Part shown: one piece after another, positions 25,126-34,285 of the stretch
Numbering within the stretch: the stretch's first letter is position 1
Layout of the letters: each line of letters starts with the position of its first letter
Assembly: GCF_018617855.1 (NCBI RefSeq)
Contig: NZ_JACSKY010000012.1
Span: 1 to 64,000 of the forward strand
DNA: 64,000 nt
Source of the DNA: Exiguobacterium qingdaonense
Lineage (GTDB): Bacteria; Bacillota; Bacilli; Exiguobacteriales; Exiguobacteriaceae
Direction of reading: 5' to 3'
Notes under the pieces: generated by a model
Told to the model about the DNA's origin: nothing
What the model saw: the letters and a program-made list of their open reading frames with translations, nothing else
Databases searched by the model: none
Program-made: the position numbers and the translations under genes

Positions 25126-26025
25126 TTGAAAAAAAACCTATCTTTCCTGCTCACGATCATTCTCACCCTAGGCATCATCAGTTCACCCTTCTCTGTGAAT
25201 CGTGTCCATGCTTATTATGAGACGTCGGTCAACACGACGGGGTACGTGACAAAGATCAGTCAACTCAACGTACGGCAATCCCCCTCAATGAGCGCGAAAC
25301 GACTTGCGCTCATCCCTAGAGACGGCTCGATGCGCGTCCGGACATCGTTCCAGTTGGACGGGATGCGTTGGTATAAAATCCAGTGGGGCAACGGTTATGC
25401 TTATTTGCCGGCCAAATATGTCCGACTTTCAACCGCTGAGGTGAAGTTCACGAAAACGACGTACGTCAAACCGTCGAGCGTCTATTTGAAATCACGTCCA
25501 CTGACGACGTCATCAGGTGTCAAGTTCGTCCGTCAAGGCGCGGTACTCGATACGATTTCATATCGATACACCGGCACGACGCGCTGGTATAAAGTCCGCT
25601 ACGGGACGCATACCGGGTACATCCTTGCCAAGCACGTCCGTTTCACATCGCCGGTCAACGTGTTGACCGAGACGAATGTGGAGCGAAAAGCAGTCGGGTT
25701 ATCCCTACTCGACGCTTCTAGTGAGGCGAATCGCGTCGCCCAAGTCCGGGCGGATGAGATGGCACGCACCGGCCAATTCTCGCACACGCTCAAAGAAAAC
25801 GGCACCCCGGGTGATACGTTGGACGCTTACGGCGTGTCATATCGTGGTTGGGGTGAAAACATCTATAAGGGATCAAGCGACCCGGTACGGGCAGTCGATG
25901 CGTGGATGAACAGTAGTGGTCATCGCGCGAACATCTTGAAGGCGCATTACACCCATCTAGGGATCGGCAAGGCGACCGACAAAAAAGGTTCGACCATCCA
26001 CGTCCAAATCTTTTTGACGAAATGA
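25126..26025 (+). CDS. Secreted CAP-domain protein with two SH3 domains
   Basis: The 299-residue protein starts with a signal peptide (KKNLSFLL, hydrophobic core, cleavage near VHAYYET). Two bacterial SH3 domains follow at about 38-100 (LNVRQSPSMSAKRLALI) and 115-175 (VYLKSRPLTTSSGVKF), likely wall-binding. A C-terminal CAP/SCP domain at 180-299 includes HTLKENGTPGD, GWGENIYKG and GHRANILKAHYTHLGIG. Bacterial CAP proteins such as YkwD are secreted with unknown activity. The TTG start is nine bases after AAGGAG. It follows the wall-binding peptidase gene, so the two may serve a shared envelope role. Confidence 0.88.
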   Translation: MKKNLSFLLTIILTLGIISSPFSVNRVHAYYETSVNTTGYVTKISQLNVRQSPSMSAKRLALIPRDGSMRVRTSFQLDGMRWYKIQWGNGYAYLPAKYVRLSTAEVKFTKTTYVKPSSVYLKSRPLTTSSGVKFVRQGAVLDTISYRYTGTTRWYKVRYGTHTGYILAKHVRFTSPVNVLTETNVERKAVGLSLLDASSEANRVAQVRADEMARTGQFSHTLKENGTPGDTLDAYGVSYRGWGENIYKGSSDPVRAVDAWMNSSGHRANILKAHYTHLGIGKATDKKGSTIHVQIFLTK

Positions 26026-26034
26026 CCGAGGAAA

Positions 26035-26061
26035 GAACAGTCACATTGTGGCTGTTTTTTC
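26035..26061 (+). terminator. Terminator after the CAP protein gene
   Basis: AACAGTCACA pairs with TGTGGCTGTT (one G-U pair) around a short loop and is followed by TTTTTT. Confidence 0.85.
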
Positions 26062-26071
26062 GTTCCAAACT

Positions 26072-26093
26072 AAAAAGAACGGATTCGCATCCG
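26072..26093 (-). terminator. Terminator of the 132-residue unknown gene
   Basis: On the minus strand CGGAT pairs with ATCCG and is followed by TTCTTTTT. The stem is short, so the call is moderate. Confidence 0.5.
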
Positions 26094-26110
26094 CCCCTTG
26101 TGTGAATATA

Positions 26111-26509
26111 TTATATTTCATGTTCTTTCACGAGCACACGGAAACGCGGCCGAACGGTCAATTCAATCGACGTCACGGTCCGCTTCCTGTCTTCTCCGAG
26201 CACGATCAATAACTCCGCATGATCCCGTCGGTCTTCTAACACCTCGACTTTCGTGACGGTCCGAAGCAATTGATAATACACGAGCTCCCCGTCCTCGTTT
26301 TTCACGTTAATCTCAAATTCGTGATAGCTCGGTGATATTTTAAAGTAAAACGTCTCCCCTTGTTTATTCTTAAAACGGAAAACCGATTCATCGTAGTAAA
26401 ACGGTAATGTTGAATCCATCCGTTTCGGCTCGACCGTACAAAATGCGGAGAGCACGATTTCGTCTGGGAACAACGCCCCTTCTTGCTTATTGAACTTCCA
26501 CCCTTTCAT
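26111..26509 (-). CDS. Hypothetical protein, 132 residues
   Basis: I do not recognise this protein. It is soluble, charged and rich in beta-strand patterns: alternating polar and hydrophobic residues such as ETFYFKISPSYHEFEINV and SIELTVRPRFRVLVKEHEI. It has no signal peptide, no membrane segment and a single cysteine. The start has only a weak ribosome site. It is divergent from the ABC operon at 26655, with A+T-rich palindromes in between. A lipocalin-like or beta-sandwich fold is a guess. Confidence 0.6.
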   Translation of the reverse strand: MKGWKFNKQEGALFPDEIVLSAFCTVEPKRMDSTLPFYYDESVFRFKNKQGETFYFKISPSYHEFEINVKNEDGELVYYQLLRTVTKVEVLEDRRDHAELLIVLGEDRKRTVTSIELTVRPRFRVLVKEHEI

Positions 26510-26533
26510 CCAAATCCCTCATTTCGACACAAA

Positions 26534-26582
26534 TAATTATCTGAATAATTAGATTATTACATAATTTCATCTGTCTGGACAG
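26534..26582. promoter_or_regulatory. A+T-rich divergent region with palindromes
   Basis: TAATTAT and ATAATTA form an inverted repeat with a four-base centre at 26534-26551, and CTGTC/GACAG form another at 26571-26582. They lie between the unknown gene and the divergent ABC operon, where operators for either could sit. No regulator gene is adjacent. Confidence 0.4.
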
Positions 26583-26654
26583 GGATATTCATGACAATAC
26601 TCGAACACCTTTGTGTAAAAGAATGTGATTTTCATATGAGAAAGGGGCACACCT

Positions 26655-27587
26655 ATGTCGATCATCTCGCTCGAACATGTCACGAAGCGTTTCGGGGACA
26701 CCATCGCCTTGAACGACCTCAGCCTGAACGTCGAGGAAGGCGAACTGTTCGGTCTACTCGGTCCGAACGGTGCCGGCAAGACGACCGCCATCTCGGTCAT
26801 GTTGAACTTGTACGAAGCGGATGCCGGATCGATCCGTATTTTTGGACAATCGATGCCAAAAGACGAGCTACCGATTAAACGTCGCGTCGGGATCGTACCG
26901 CAACACGTCTCTGTCTATGACCAGCTGACTGTCTATGAAAACATCCAATTCTTTGCCGAACTGTACGGGTTCAGTCCGAAGGAAGCGAAACAAAAGACCG
27001 AGGCCGCCGTTGCCTTCGTCGAACTCGATGCTCACCAAAAGAAACGCCCACCTGAACTTTCCGGTGGCCTTCTCCGTCGACTAAATATCGCCTGTGGCAT
27101 CGTGCATGAGCCCGAGCTCATCTTTATGGACGAACCGACCGTCGCCATCGACCCACAGTCGCGTAACACCATTCTCGAGAACATCCGTGAACTGAACCGT
27201 CGTGGTGCCACGATTATCTATACGTCACATTACATGGAGGAAGTCGAGCTCCTATGCGACCGAATCGCCATCGTCGATGAGGGGAAGATCATCGCCGAAG
27301 GGACCCAGGATGAACTAAAGGACCGCGTCATGACGCTCGAGACGGCCCGGATCAAAGTCGACACCCTTCCCCCACATGCGCTCGAACGACTCGAAGCACT
27401 CGAGCACGTCCAAAAAGTGGAGTATGAGGAACCGTATATCGAGGTGTCGTTGAATAAAAACACACCGCTCGCCCCACTTCTTGAGACGCTACATCAGGAA
27501 CATGTTCATTTCACATCCATCACGGTCGACCGTCCTTCCCTCAATACCGTCTTTTTGGCATTGACCGGGAAGACGCTCCGGGAATAG
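26655..27587 (+). CDS. ABC-2 exporter ATP-binding protein
   Basis: The 310-residue ATPase has Walker A GPNGAGKTT, a signature LSGGLLRRLNIACGI, Walker B LIFMDEPTVAIDP and switch His in IYTSHYMEEVE. The C-terminal 90 residues form the regulatory extension seen in drug and natamycin-type exporters (DrrA/NatA/CcmA). The signature has two leucines where most family members have Met-Arg or Met-Lys (LSGGM-K/R-), a minor variation. The ATG follows GAAAGGGG. It heads an operon with two permease genes, implying a heterodimeric membrane part. Confidence 0.92.
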   Translation: MSIISLEHVTKRFGDTIALNDLSLNVEEGELFGLLGPNGAGKTTAISVMLNLYEADAGSIRIFGQSMPKDELPIKRRVGIVPQHVSVYDQLTVYENIQFFAELYGFSPKEAKQKTEAAVAFVELDAHQKKRPPELSGGLLRRLNIACGIVHEPELIFMDEPTVAIDPQSRNTILENIRELNRRGATIIYTSHYMEEVELLCDRIAIVDEGKIIAEGTQDELKDRVMTLETARIKVDTLPPHALERLEALEHVQKVEYEEPYIEVSLNKNTPLAPLLETLHQEHVHFTSITVDRPSLNTVFLALTGKTLRE

Positions 27588-27598
27588 GGGGTACTTTC

Positions 27599-28732
27599 AT
27601 GTGGACCTTCATCAAATATGATGTGAAGCAACGGCTTCGTGACCGCGCCACCATCTTTTGGATGCTAATTTTCCCACTCATCCTCATTTTCGGTCTCGGA
27701 ACGATGCTGTCGGCCGTCTTCAGTGACACGTTCAAACTGCCGGTCACGAATGTTGCCTACGTCGAATCCTCGACCGACCAGTACCGTGAGCCGCTCGAGA
27801 CCTTTTTGGACGACGAAGACATTCAAGCGTTCATCCGACTGATACCGTATGAAGACATCGCATCCGCCGAGGCCGGCGTGAATGACGGTGATGCGGACGT
27901 CATCTTACAGCTCGATGACAGTATGATCACGCTCTTATATGAAGAACCGACGACCGTCGAGTTCGATGTCCTCGAATCCATCCTCACCCAATACACGGCG
28001 ATTGCCAATCAACAAATCATGCTCACAGAGGCAGGCGAATCGGCCCCATATGAGAATGAGGAATGGCTTGATACGGAAAGTGTCGACTTGGCGGGCCGCA
28101 CCCCGACCTCGCTCGAATATTTTACCGTCACCATCTCGATCATGACCGCCCTCTTCGGTTCGTTTTACATCACTTCGATGGCACGAGAGGAACAACCGAA
28201 TGTCGGGAGCTATCTACGTATTCAAGCAGCCCCTGTCAGGACGATCCAATATCGGATCGCGCGGACGTTCAGTCGGTACGTCATCATCTTGCTTCAAATC
28301 ATCTTACTCTTTTGGTTCAGTCATTTCGTCTATCGGACATTTGATTTGTCGAACGTTCAGTTTGGTCATTTGATTTTATCTTGGCTTGCCTTGACCGCTT
28401 ATGGGGTCGCGGTCGGCTTCGTCATCGTCCAATTGCCGAAGTTGAGCATGACGACGAAAGATGCAATCGTCAACGGATTCGTCGCCATTCTCATGATCTT
28501 ATCTGGAGGCTACGTGCCCGGCTTTGACGAAGTGACACTATACTATGCACCGTGGGCGGCCTATGTGTTCATGCCGATCTTTATGCGGGACGGCATGCTT
28601 GCCGTCATGCTCCGCGAAGGCGACATGAGTCTGTATTGGCAAAGTCTCGGATTGCTCGGGATTCATCTACTCATCTTGATCGCATTCAGCTACATTCTCT
28701 CGAAAGGGGTGAAGCGTCATGGTACTCATTAG
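27599..28732 (+). CDS. ABC-2 exporter permease subunit 1
   Basis: The 377-residue protein has one N-terminal membrane segment (IFWMLIFPLILIFGLG), an external domain of about 150 residues and five C-terminal membrane segments ending IAFSYILSKGVKRHG. This is the ABC-2 type 3 (YhgE/DrrB/LinR-like) layout. It begins 11 bases after the ATPase gene and overlaps the next permease gene by 14 bases. With the partner permease it likely forms a heterodimer exporting a drug, lipid or peptide; the substrate is not visible. Confidence 0.9.
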   Translation: MWTFIKYDVKQRLRDRATIFWMLIFPLILIFGLGTMLSAVFSDTFKLPVTNVAYVESSTDQYREPLETFLDDEDIQAFIRLIPYEDIASAEAGVNDGDADVILQLDDSMITLLYEEPTTVEFDVLESILTQYTAIANQQIMLTEAGESAPYENEEWLDTESVDLAGRTPTSLEYFTVTISIMTALFGSFYITSMAREEQPNVGSYLRIQAAPVRTIQYRIARTFSRYVIILLQIILLFWFSHFVYRTFDLSNVQFGHLILSWLALTAYGVAVGFVIVQLPKLSMTTKDAIVNGFVAILMILSGGYVPGFDEVTLYYAPWAAYVFMPIFMRDGMLAVMLREGDMSLYWQSLGLLGIHLLILIAFSYILSKGVKRHGTH

Positions 28733-29819
28733 ACACGTGGCCAAACGGATGCTCAGAAAGAAAGGGCTATGGGTGTTCACGTTCGTTTCGTTGTTCGGGT
28801 TCGCGCTCATCCTGTCATTCGTCGGAGGAACGTCTAGCTTGAGCGCGTCGGTCGGAGTCGTCGACCGGGACGGCGGAATTCTCGCCGAACGCTTGATTGA
28901 GGAGGCCGATCGTTTCGGCCGTGTCACTCTGCTTGAAGCAAGTGATGAAGAGGTCTTGTTAGAGGGGGAGGACATCATCCTTGTCATTCCTGAAAATTTC
29001 ACGGCACAAGCGTTCACGGGAGATATGCCTCGCCTCTCCTTCTCCGCGATTGCCGGAAGTGACGCCTCCTTGATTGAACAGGCGTTGAACGGACATTTAT
29101 CCCGGGAGCGTCAACTCCTTGAGGCGAGCGGATACGATGAAGCCGCCTTCGAACGACTTGCGTCTGAAGAGGCGATGAATGGCTATACGCTCTCAAGTGA
29201 GCCGTTTCAAGAAAGTGTCGCCACGACCGCACGTACACAAGCCTTTTTCGGTCTGTTGTCGTTCATCATGATGTCGACGTTCCTCCAGTTCATCCCGATG
29301 TTCGTCGCAGACGACCGGGACGAGAAGATTTATGCACGCCTGTTCGCCTCACCGGTTACTCCAAGACGTTATTTCGCTTCTCTCTTATTTGCTTTTTATC
29401 TCGTCGGATTCATTTACGTGGTCTTGTTGATTGGTGTGAGTCTCGTTCTTCACGGTCAAGACGTCTGGGCGTACCTTCCGACCGTATTCGCCTTGTTCTC
29501 CTCCTATCTGCTCGTCTGCCTTGCGCTCGGTGGTCTCATCGCCGTCGCCGCGACGAATCGGGAAAAGGCGAACATCTTTCAAATATCGGTCACGATGGCT
29601 TCTGCCATAACAGGTGGCGCCTTCATCAGTCTCTTATGGCTGCCAGATTCATTAAAATTCGTCGGCCGCTTCTTACCGACTTATTGGTTGAACGATGGAG
29701 TCATCACGATGTACGAGGGACAGTTCCCACTCTTCTCAATTTTGATGATGGGAATCATGACCGCCATCGTCTTCTTATTGACCGTCTTCGTCGTAAAAAG
29801 ACGACCGCTCACCATCTAA
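28719..29819 (+). CDS. ABC-2 exporter permease subunit 2
   Basis: The 366-residue protein repeats the layout of the upstream permease: an N-terminal segment (GLWVFTFVSLFGFALIL), an external domain to about residue 165, then six membrane segments. The two permeases are clearly diverged, so they are probably complementary halves. The ATG at 28719 lies inside the end of the upstream gene, so translation is coupled. Confidence 0.9.
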   Translation: MVLIRHVAKRMLRKKGLWVFTFVSLFGFALILSFVGGTSSLSASVGVVDRDGGILAERLIEEADRFGRVTLLEASDEEVLLEGEDIILVIPENFTAQAFTGDMPRLSFSAIAGSDASLIEQALNGHLSRERQLLEASGYDEAAFERLASEEAMNGYTLSSEPFQESVATTARTQAFFGLLSFIMMSTFLQFIPMFVADDRDEKIYARLFASPVTPRRYFASLLFAFYLVGFIYVVLLIGVSLVLHGQDVWAYLPTVFALFSSYLLVCLALGGLIAVAATNREKANIFQISVTMASAITGGAFISLLWLPDSLKFVGRFLPTYWLNDGVITMYEGQFPLFSILMMGIMTAIVFLLTVFVVKRRPLTI

Positions 29820-29858
29820 AAAGCGAGTCCTCCTATGTCGTGGGGGACTCGCTTCTTT
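29818..29858. terminator. Bidirectional terminator
   Basis: AAGCGAGTCC pairs with GGACTCGCTT around a 14-base loop, with an A-run before and a T-rich stretch after. It separates the ABC operon from the convergent GGDEF/HD-GYP gene. Confidence 0.8.
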
Positions 29859-32542
29859 CATTGTTGTAACGTTGGGACGACTTTTTCAAAGAAGACGTCC
29901 ACGAGCGATGGATCGAACTGTTTTCCTGCTTCTTGCTTGATGATAGCGAGCGCTTCATCAATCGTCTTCGCCTGACGATACGGTCTCCCTGTCACCATGA
30001 CATCAAACGTATCGGCAATCGAGATGATGCGGGAAGCGAGCGGGATGTCGTATTCACTGATTCCTTTCGGATACCCTTGCCCGTCCCATCGTTCATGGTG
30101 TGCCAACACGATTTCGGACAAGGCAACGTATTCAGGGACCGTGCTCAAAATATTGTAACTGACCTCGGGATGCCGCTTGATTTCTCGCCATTCGGATTCA
30201 GTCAACGCACCCGGTTTGTCTAAAATATCGTTACTGATCGCCACTTTTCCGATATCGTGCAAAATGGCGGCCGTCCGAATTTCATTCACTTCGGCACTCG
30301 TGAAGCCCATCGCTTCCGCGAGTTGACCGGACAAGTTGGCGACACGGTGAGAATGTTCCTCTTCACGTGGGATTTTCTCATAAAGCGTGCGCATGATCAA
30401 TTGAATCGAATGATGGCGGCGACTCTGTTTCTCGGACACCTTATGGTGATACATCCGGTCTTCCGCCAAGTTGAACACATCGGTCAAATCGACTGTCGTA
30501 TCATGTTTGACGGCCTCACCGAACGATGCGGAAATCGGTAAGCCCTCCACTGTCTTCTCGAGGAAGAGCCGGCTCAGACGTTCCGACAGTTGCTTCGCCT
30601 CATCGAGCGTCGTGTTCGGGGAGATGACGACGAATTCGTCCCCACCGACACGCGCCACTTCATCTTTCGCGCGCAATTCATTTCGTAAAATATTTGCCGC
30701 CTCGACGAGCAGCTGATCCCCGACCAAGTGACCGAACGCATCGTTCGTCAGTTTGAGACCATTGATGTCGATGACGAGGAGCGTTAGTGGATAGTAGCTC
30801 TCCTCATCAAAACGTGTCAACGCCTCCTCAAAATATCGCCGATTCTTGGCGCCGGTCAGCTGGTCGTGATAACTCAAATATTCAATCTCTTTCTCGTACT
30901 TTTTCTTCTCGGTGACATCGCCGATATAACCGTGCCACAGCACATGACCTTCCGCAATCTTTTCTGGTCGTGAAGAACCTAGTATCCAAATGGTTCGTCC
31001 GTCCTCGGTCAACACACGAAACTCTGCGTCCCAAATCGTCAAATTCCGATACGATTCATCGATCGACTGCATGACGTGAGGATAGTCATCGGGATGCATC
31101 CGCTTGAAGACGAGCGTTGCATCTCGTTGAACATCTTCAGATGAAATCCCAAGGATCTCTTCGAACCCCCGACTAAAGAACGGAAAATTGAAACTACCAT
31201 CAGGGAACAGTTCGAACTGATAGATGGCACCCGGTACCTGATCCGACAATTTTGTCAAAAGACGGTCTCGTTCGGCCAGTTTTTCCTCCAACTGCACCCG
31301 GTCCGTCACATCTTTAGCGACCGCATAAATATAGTTCCCTTGCAGCTTACAATGCCATTCAATCGAGCGATACGTGTCATCGATCGTTCGGAAGCGATTG
31401 ACGAAACGGAACAGCTCCCCTCGCTCTTCAAGTTCTGCGAAGGCAGACTCTGTAATCGTCTCGTCATCTGGGTGAATCAGGCTGAGGAAGTCGATGTTCT
31501 CTAAATCCTCTAGTGAATACCCTAAAACACGCTCCCACGTATCGTTCAAATGCAGCACTTGTCTCGTGCCGAATGCCATGATGCATTCCAAGTCGAGTGT
31601 CGCAAACCCATCGAACATCGATTTTTTCGTCTCACCTACCTGATGATCGGCTTTCATCAACTGCTCGAGTATGTGGACGAGATACAATTCTACAAGCCCT
31701 AGACGGTTCGCCGCCTGGCCCTCTTGCATCACAATCGTCAAATCCCCGTATAGCACGCCGTCTTTCTCGATTTTGAAAAGGACGACTTCTCCGAGTGAAA
31801 AAATACGTAGTAAGTTTTTGACGAGCCGTTTCGGCAGTGCGCCGTCAATCAAGGGGATGATCCCATCAAACACAATCGGATTCGGTCGGCTGAACAGGTC
31901 ACGTCGCTGGTCGGTCATCGCCCATTTTTTCCCGACTGGGTGGAACCCCAATACGTCGAGACTTCTTTCTAACATGTCGTCCATTCCGGACAAGGCGACC
32001 GTCGTGTACGACTCTCCGTCACTCTCCATCAAATTGAGGGCGACCGCCTTCGCACCGGTAAAATCTCGAATTTGGTCGAGAAATTGTTGATTGATCAGTA
32101 AATCACTCCCGGATGAGACGAATCGATGGGAGACGTTGACGAGTTGGTTGAGGGCATTATTCTCTTGAATGTGTCGAGTGATGTCATGAAACATCGTCGT
32201 GACGAATCCAGGTCGTTCGCTGAACACGGACATCTCGAACCATGATTTATTTCGACGTGAAAAGTGCTCGAATGTCACCGTCCCGCCTTCACTGACGACA
32301 CGCGCCACTTGAATCATCCATTCACGATCACTGTATTCAAACCCTTTTAAAATAGTCGTGACGCGTTCTCCGATAAAATGTTTACGTTTCCCTTTCATCA
32401 TTCTCTCGAAAGCGGGATTCACTTCAAAGAATTCATAGTCAATCGGCTCCGAAGCGTCGTCGTAAATCACCTTGAATTCGACGTAACCTTGGGGCATATG
32501 GCGCAACAATGTATCGTTTGAAGATTGGGATGGTTTTGTCAC
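29858..32542 (-). CDS. PAS-GGDEF-HD-GYP cyclic-di-GMP signalling protein
   Basis: The 894-residue cytoplasmic protein contains an N-terminal PAS domain (about 15-130), a GAF-like stretch, two more PAS domains (310-415 and 430-550), a GGDEF domain at 560-715 and an HD-GYP domain at 725-890. The cyclase motif RVGGDEFVVIS is intact, with an inhibitory-site RAKD five residues before it. The phosphodiesterase half also looks intact (HDIGKVAI, HHERWDGQGYP). It could both make and degrade cyclic di-GMP. No membrane segment is seen. The GTG start follows GAGGAGGAA. Confidence 0.93.
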   Translation of the reverse strand: MTKPSQSSNDTLLRHMPQGYVEFKVIYDDASEPIDYEFFEVNPAFERMMKGKRKHFIGERVTTILKGFEYSDREWMIQVARVVSEGGTVTFEHFSRRNKSWFEMSVFSERPGFVTTMFHDITRHIQENNALNQLVNVSHRFVSSGSDLLINQQFLDQIRDFTGAKAVALNLMESDGESYTTVALSGMDDMLERSLDVLGFHPVGKKWAMTDQRRDLFSRPNPIVFDGIIPLIDGALPKRLVKNLLRIFSLGEVVLFKIEKDGVLYGDLTIVMQEGQAANRLGLVELYLVHILEQLMKADHQVGETKKSMFDGFATLDLECIMAFGTRQVLHLNDTWERVLGYSLEDLENIDFLSLIHPDDETITESAFAELEERGELFRFVNRFRTIDDTYRSIEWHCKLQGNYIYAVAKDVTDRVQLEEKLAERDRLLTKLSDQVPGAIYQFELFPDGSFNFPFFSRGFEEILGISSEDVQRDATLVFKRMHPDDYPHVMQSIDESYRNLTIWDAEFRVLTEDGRTIWILGSSRPEKIAEGHVLWHGYIGDVTEKKKYEKEIEYLSYHDQLTGAKNRRYFEEALTRFDEESYYPLTLLVIDINGLKLTNDAFGHLVGDQLLVEAANILRNELRAKDEVARVGGDEFVVISPNTTLDEAKQLSERLSRLFLEKTVEGLPISASFGEAVKHDTTVDLTDVFNLAEDRMYHHKVSEKQSRRHHSIQLIMRTLYEKIPREEEHSHRVANLSGQLAEAMGFTSAEVNEIRTAAILHDIGKVAISNDILDKPGALTESEWREIKRHPEVSYNILSTVPEYVALSEIVLAHHERWDGQGYPKGISEYDIPLASRIISIADTFDVMVTGRPYRQAKTIDEALAIIKQEAGKQFDPSLVDVFFEKVVPTLQQ

Positions 32543-32700
32543 GTCACTTCCTCCTCAGTAATGAAATTATTACTTAGTTTACCTCATTTATGATAGATTC
32601 CCTATTTTTTCCGAACTCATTCCCATCTAGTCCATAATAAGTTTTTGTAAACTGTATCCTTGTCCCTTGTGTCCTCCTCACTCGTTTGGTAGACTGATTT

Positions 32701-32722
32701 CGAAACTCGATATCGGATTTCG
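32701..32722. promoter_or_regulatory. Putative PadR operator
   Basis: CGAAA and TTTCG flank a central CGATATCG in an imperfect 22-base dyad just before the ribosome site of the padR gene. Position and symmetry suggest autoregulation of the padR-chrA unit. Confidence 0.45.
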
Positions 32723-32742
32723 ATAACAAGGAGATGACACGT

Positions 32743-33051
32743 ATGGAAGACCGCGTCTTGCGGAAGTTATTTCTCGGTTTCATCCATATCCACATTTTAC
32801 ACCATGCTGCGGAGCACCCTGTATACGGGGCATGGATGGTCGATGAACTACGGGAGCATGGCTATGAAATCAGTGCCGGAACACTCTATCCGATCCTACA
32901 TGGGATGGAAAAGGACGGTCTGCTCGTTCGCCATAATGAGACGGTCGATGGGCATGTCCGTAAAAATTACGTAACGACGGAGAAAGGGCTCTCCGTACTT
33001 AAGGAAGCCCGCCAAAAAGCATACGAGTTATTCAAAGAAATCAAGGAGTGA
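32743..33051 (+). CDS. PadR-family transcriptional regulator
   Basis: The 102-residue protein is a short PadR with the winged helix: HAAEHPVYGAWMVDELREHGYEISAGTLYPILHGMEKDGLL, then KNYVTTEKG. It has a short C-terminal helix for dimer formation. PadR repressors respond to small toxic molecules. The ATG at 32743 follows AAGGAGA. It precedes a chromate transporter gene by four bases, and PadR-ChrA pairs are common in Bacilli, where the regulator controls chromate efflux. Confidence 0.9.
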   Translation: MEDRVLRKLFLGFIHIHILHHAAEHPVYGAWMVDELREHGYEISAGTLYPILHGMEKDGLLVRHNETVDGHVRKNYVTTEKGLSVLKEARQKAYELFKEIKE

Positions 33052-33055
33052 AGAT

Positions 33056-34240
33056 ATGTTCACACAACGCGTGACGTTCAAGACGTTACTAGAGATCTTA
33101 TTCGTTTCAACGAGGCTCGGCCTCACCTCGTTCGGTGGGCCGGTCGCCCACCTCGGTTACTTCCACGAGGAGTATGTGAGACGACGCAAATGGATGGATG
33201 AGAAAGCATATGCCGACCTCGTCGCGCTATGCCAATTCTTGCCCGGCCCGGCAAGTTCACAAGTCGGCATCGGCATCGGCATCGTCCGGGGCGGCATCTT
33301 AGGTGGGATCACTTCCTTTATCGGATTCACGACCCCGTCGGTCATCGCCCTCATCCTGTTCGCTTTGTTGTTGTCGGGACTTGACGTCTCGGACGCGGGC
33401 TGGCTATACGGATTGAAAGTCGTCGCCGTCGCCATCGTCGCCCATGCCATTTTAGGGATGGCGAGTAAACTCACGCCCAATACGAAGACGCGGACGATCG
33501 CCTTTTTCGCTTTGGCCGGCGTCCTGCTTTGGCAGACGACGTTCAGTCAGGTACTCGTCATTCTCGTCGCGGCGCTCGCAGGTTTCCTATTGTTCAAACC
33601 GGACCGCCTCGAGGAAAAATCGAGTGCCTTTCCCATCTCAAAACGACTCGGGGCCGTCTTGTTGTCAGTCTTCGGCGCACTTCTCGTCATCTTACCGATT
33701 TTACGGGAGACGTTTGAGAGTCAGGCGATTGCTTTATTCGACAGTTTCTACCGGGCCGGTGCCCTCGTCTTCGGCGGCGGACATGTCGTCTTGCCACTAC
33801 TTGAACGAGAGCTCGTACCCGCCGGCTTCTTGAGTGAAGAGGCTTTCCTTGCAGGATATGGTGCCGCCCAGGCCGTCCCTGGACCGCTATTTACGTTCGC
33901 TTCGTATCTAGGGACAGCCATCGATGGTGTACCGGGCGGATTGCTCGCGACGGTCGCCATCTTCTTGCCGGCATTCTTACTCATCCTCGGGGCACTCCCG
34001 TATTGGGACGCCCTACGCCACAACCCAAAAGTTGCCGGCGCCCTCATCGGCGTCAATGCGGCCGTTGTCGGGATTTTGATCGCGGCATTCTACAGCCCGA
34101 TCTTCACGAGCACCGTCAACGATGCGGTCGATTTCGTGTTCGCCGCCTTCCTGTTCGTGATGATTGCCTATTGGAAACTGCCCCCATGGGCACTCGTCAT
34201 CGCCGGGGTGATTGGCGGGACGTTGATTAATATGATGTAA
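33056..34240 (+). CDS. chrA: ChrA chromate efflux transporter
   Basis: The 394-residue protein is a bidomain CHR transporter. The N-half has SFGGPVAHLGYFHEEYVRRRKWMDE and QFLPGPASSQVGIGIG; the C-half repeats with FGGGHVVLPLLERELV and AAQAVPGPLFTFASYLGTAI. About ten to twelve membrane segments are visible. ChrA exports chromate. Its ATG follows AAGGAGTG and the gene forms an operon with padR. Confidence 0.93.
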   Translation: MFTQRVTFKTLLEILFVSTRLGLTSFGGPVAHLGYFHEEYVRRRKWMDEKAYADLVALCQFLPGPASSQVGIGIGIVRGGILGGITSFIGFTTPSVIALILFALLLSGLDVSDAGWLYGLKVVAVAIVAHAILGMASKLTPNTKTRTIAFFALAGVLLWQTTFSQVLVILVAALAGFLLFKPDRLEEKSSAFPISKRLGAVLLSVFGALLVILPILRETFESQAIALFDSFYRAGALVFGGGHVVLPLLERELVPAGFLSEEAFLAGYGAAQAVPGPLFTFASYLGTAIDGVPGGLLATVAIFLPAFLLILGALPYWDALRHNPKVAGALIGVNAAVVGILIAAFYSPIFTSTVNDAVDFVFAAFLFVMIAYWKLPPWALVIAGVIGGTLINMM

Positions 34241-34243
34241 CTA

Positions 34244-34285
34244 GAAAGAAGCGACCTGTCCATAAGACGACAGGTCGCTTCTTTC
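34244..34285. terminator. Bidirectional terminator between chrA and lacC
   Basis: A 16-pair perfect stem AAAGAAGCGACCTGTC / GACAGGTCGCTTCTTT, with an eight-base loop, ends both converging units. Confidence 0.93.
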
